Shown one piece after another: positions 62,091 through 64,000 of a DNA stretch of 64,000 nucleotides. The position numbers and the translations under genes are program-made. The number at the start of each line of letters is the position of its first letter. Position 1 is the stretch's first letter. The notes under the pieces are model-generated. The model did not search any database and had not been told where the DNA came from. It saw nothing but the letters and a program-made list of their open reading frames with translations. The stretch lies in the NCBI GenBank assembly GCA_016721625.1, contig JADKHR010000001.1, positions 62,001 through 126,000 of the forward strand. The letters are read 5' to 3'. This stretch comes from Elusimicrobiota bacterium. Lineage in GTDB: Bacteria > Elusimicrobiota > Elusimicrobia > FEN-1173.

Positions 62091-62648
62091 TTGACCGAAA
62101 ATCCAGGACATTCGTCTCATCCCGCCCATCCCCACCACGGCGGCCAAGGGGGGGCTTCTCCTGCGCCCCGGCATGAGCCGGGGCGGGGAAAGTTGCGGGT
62201 GAAGGGTCCGCTTCATGCTTTCATTCAGAGGGTCGTCGCCCCCTTTGCGAAAAAACACAAGGTCGCTTTCATGGCGATCGTGGTGATTTTGGGTCTTCTC
62301 TTAATGATAGGGGGTATGAAGCTTTTTGGACTTTTTAGCGGGAAAGGCCCCGACACACCGAAAAAATCCGAGGGCGGCACGCTGGCTGTGAATGTGGTGG
62401 AGATGAAGGCGGAGCGATTCGTGGACCCGATGGTGGCGGTGGGGTCCATCCAAGGCGGGTCTGAGATTCCCCTGCGTTTTGAGACCGAAGGGGTGATCGA
62501 CCTCTTTGAATTTCGAGAGGGGGACAAGCTTCGCAAGGGCGACGTCATCGCCCGCTTGAATCAACGGGACACCTACCTCAAGTTAAAAAAGCGCGCCTGG
62601 AGCTGGAGCAGTACGAGAAACTTTACGCCATCGGAGGCGTCTCCCTGA
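62091..62648 (+). CDS. RND-type periplasmic adaptor (HlyD/AcrA family), N-terminal part (frameshifted)
   Basis: TTG 62091 follows AAGGAAGGA. A Pro/His-rich cytosolic start precedes a transmembrane helix (AFMAIVVILGLLLMIGGMKLF). NVVEMKAERFVDPMVAVGSI and PLRFETEGVIDLFEFREGDKLRKGDVIARLN are the barrel-sandwich first half. The frame is lost in A6 (62585-62590) after TYLKLKK. Full gene 62091-63280, about 397 aa. Such adaptors join an inner-membrane pump to an outer-membrane channel. Confidence 0.87.
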   Translation: MTENPGHSSHPAHPHHGGQGGASPAPRHEPGRGKLRVKGPLHAFIQRVVAPFAKKHKVAFMAIVVILGLLLMIGGMKLFGLFSGKGPDTPKKSEGGTLAVNVVEMKAERFVDPMVAVGSIQGGSEIPLRFETEGVIDLFEFREGDKLRKGDVIARLNQRDTYLKLKKRAWSWSSTRNFTPSEASP

Positions 62649-63280
62649 ACAAATTGGAGGAGGCCAAAGTTTCCGCTGACTTGGCCGCCCTGGAAAATGA
62701 AAAGACGGTTCTTCGCTCTCCCAGGGACGGTATTTTGGGCGACAAGGACGCCGAGTTGGGAGAGTACATTACCCCGAACAAAAAAATTGCCACGCTCGTC
62801 AACATCGACAGCGTTGTGGTGAAAGTCGGCGTGATCGAAAAAGAGATCGACCGGATTTTTCCAGGGCAAAAAGTGGTTTTGACCGTGGACACCTACCCCA
62901 ACGTGGAGTTCACCGGGAAGGTTGAAAACCTCAATCCCATGGTGGCGCCTGGAAGCCGGACCCTGGGTATCGAGGCTCGCCTCGCCAACGAGGGGGGGCT
63001 TCTGTTGCCCGGGATGTTCGCCCGGGTGCGCATCACGATCTTTGAGCAGGACAACGCCCTCACCGTGCCGAACGACGCCGTAGAAAAAACCTCCGGAGGA
63101 AGCCGCGTGTTCGTGGTGACCAAAAACAACACCGCCGAGGCTCGGGACGTGGAGGTCAGCTACGTTTCCAGCCAGTTCTCTCTTATTTCACGCGGACTCG
63201 AGCCCGGGGACCTCGTGATCACCCAGCGCCCCCAGGACTTGAAGGCCGGCGCCGCCGTCAAAATTATCGAAAAGAGCTGA
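62591..63280 (+). CDS. RND-type periplasmic adaptor, C-terminal part
   Basis: The frame resumes ARLELEQYEKLYAIGGVSLN, a short alpha-hairpin, then the second lipoyl half (LRSPRDGILGDKDAELGEYI) and the beta-barrel (DRIFPGQKVVLTVDTYPNVEFTG; PGSRTLGIEARLAN; LLPGMFARVRITI). ALTVPNDAVEKTSGG starts the membrane-proximal domain. One A is missing. A second adaptor begins 1 bp after its stop. Confidence 0.87.
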   Translation, partial: ARLELEQYEKLYAIGGVSLNKLEEAKVSADLAALENEKTVLRSPRDGILGDKDAELGEYITPNKKIATLVNIDSVVVKVGVIEKEIDRIFPGQKVVLTVDTYPNVEFTGKVENLNPMVAPGSRTLGIEARLANEGGLLLPGMFARVRITIFEQDNALTVPNDAVEKTSGGSRVFVVTKNNTAEARDVEVSYVSSQFSLISRGLEPGDLVITQRPQDLKAGAAVKIIEKS

Positions 63281-63281
63281 A

Positions 63282-64000
63282 ATGCTTCCGGCCTCTCGGG
63301 CGCATCGGAAAAAGTTCCGGCGCTGGTTGGCGGGCGTTGGGGCGTTGGCGGGGGCGGCCATGGTGGGCCTTTTCTGGTGGGGCCGGCGCGACCCGCCCTC
63401 GGTTCCCCCTTCCGCCGGACCTCCTACCAACCGCGTTCACGTCCTCGAGATGAAACGCGATTTGTTCGAAGACTCTCTTGAGGTGGTCGGGACCATCGTG
63501 GCTTCCTCGGCTGTGGATCTTCAATTTGAATCCGAAGGGGTGGTCGCCCAGTTTGATTTCTCCAACGGGGACCGGGTTTTGAAAGGCGACGTGATCGCCC
63601 GGTTGGACCAGGGCGACGCTCTGCTGGATCTTCGGGAAGCGCAAAATGATCTCCGCCGCGCCGAAAAACTTTTCAGCGTGGGCGGAATGACCCCCGACGA
63701 TTTGGAGCGGGCGCGAATCAAGGTTCGGAAAGCGGAACGCGGCATGGAAAAAAGGGTCATCACGGCCATCGCTTCCGGGGTCATCGCCGACCGGGAAATC
63801 GCCGTGGGGCAATTTGTTACGCCGAACCGCGTGATTGCTCGGCTTCTGGCCGTGGAGAACGTGACCGTGACGGGGTGGGTGACCGAGCAGGCCATCGACG
63901 CGGTGGCCATCGGGCAGGGCGTGGTCGCCCGCGTGGCCACCTACGGGAACGTTTCTTTCAGGGGAAAAATCGATAAAATTGATCCCGAAGCGCAAAACCA
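63282..64000 (+). CDS. Second RND-type periplasmic adaptor (runs off window)
   Basis: ATG 63282 follows the first adaptor's TGA. The open frame is translated to the window end without a stop (239 residues). A helix (AGVGALAGAAMVGLFWWG), then VHVLEMKRDLFEDSLEVVGTI and LQFESEGVVAQFDFSNGDRVLKGDVIARL mirror the first adaptor, then a short hairpin (LFSVGGMTPDDLERARIKVRK) and ASGVIADREIAVGQFVTP. Two tandem adaptors suggest a two-protein or duplicated efflux system, with pump genes likely beyond the window. It may be a paralogue of the first. Confidence 0.83.
   Translation, partial: MLPASRAHRKKFRRWLAGVGALAGAAMVGLFWWGRRDPPSVPPSAGPPTNRVHVLEMKRDLFEDSLEVVGTIVASSAVDLQFESEGVVAQFDFSNGDRVLKGDVIARLDQGDALLDLREAQNDLRRAEKLFSVGGMTPDDLERARIKVRKAERGMEKRVITAIASGVIADREIAVGQFVTPNRVIARLLAVENVTVTGWVTEQAIDAVAIGQGVVARVATYGNVSFRGKIDKIDPEAQN

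Noticed and set aside
62585..62590. Programmed frameshift at A6 in the adaptor gene (also T9 in giant 2)
   Set aside because: No stimulatory structure or conserved slippery site was seen, and similar losses occur in runs of every base in housekeeping genes, so indel error is simpler.

Overview
The window is GC-rich bacterial chromosomal DNA, mostly read from the + strand. It looks diderm: two beta-barrel outer-membrane proteins, RND-type periplasmic adaptors and many signal peptides. Two giant secreted or membrane multidomain proteins, an EF-Tu with an unusual switch I and the ilv-psd-pssA-leu gene order suggest an Elusimicrobiota/Omnitrophota-like lineage. That placement is an inference from memory of protein families, not a search.

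Layout. (1) 1-3110: end of aspartokinase, citramalate synthase, a small membrane protein and a secreted coiled-coil protein. (2) 3128-13610: a branched-chain amino acid operon. It opens with a Val/Leu-rich leader peptide and terminator (attenuator), then an acetolactate synthase fused to its regulatory subunit, ilvC, psd, pssA, leuA, leuC, leuD, a PilZ-like gene and leuB, and closes with a strong terminator. With cimA it covers leucine and valine synthesis and a citramalate route to isoleucine. (3) 13831-34334: two giant proteins (3289 aa and about 2800 aa) sharing a paralogous N-terminal extracytoplasmic domain. The first adds GGDEF and RelA/SpoT-like modules. The second adds an M50/S2P-like membrane domain, a GlmS-like glutaminase plus SIS module and SH3 domains. 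Between them are a minus-strand oxidoreductase and a chlorite-dismutase-family gene. (4) 34456-43291: hisG, gltX, tpx, tRNA-Gln, tRNA-Thr, tuf, rpmG, a SnoaL-like gene, a 60-bp tandem repeat, tRNA-Trp, secE, nusG, rplK, rplA. (5) 43304-46074: an unknown secreted protein, queC, and a ferritin-like/VIT transporter. (6) 46071-56051: a MoxR-DUF58-VWA-DUF4159-VWA-DUF4175-like operon. (7) 56132-64000: a secreted metallopeptidase with TPRs, CCA transferase, two outer-membrane proteins and two periplasmic adaptor genes, the second cut by the window end.

Data quality. At least eight genes carry frameshifts or a stop inside conserved sequence (ilvC, leuA, leuB, giant 2, tuf, rplK, moxR, the VWA gene, the first adaptor). 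Nearly all lie at homopolymer runs and most lose one base. Essential genes such as tuf and rplK are hit, so uncorrected indels are the likeliest cause. Fragments are listed separately, with the inferred full gene described.

Repeats: a 33-bp intergenic element containing TATAAT (three copies, two of them between convergent genes), a CTCTCCCGC inverted-repeat element (two copies), the 60-bp tandem array, and a 17-bp duplication of the tRNA-Trp 3' end.
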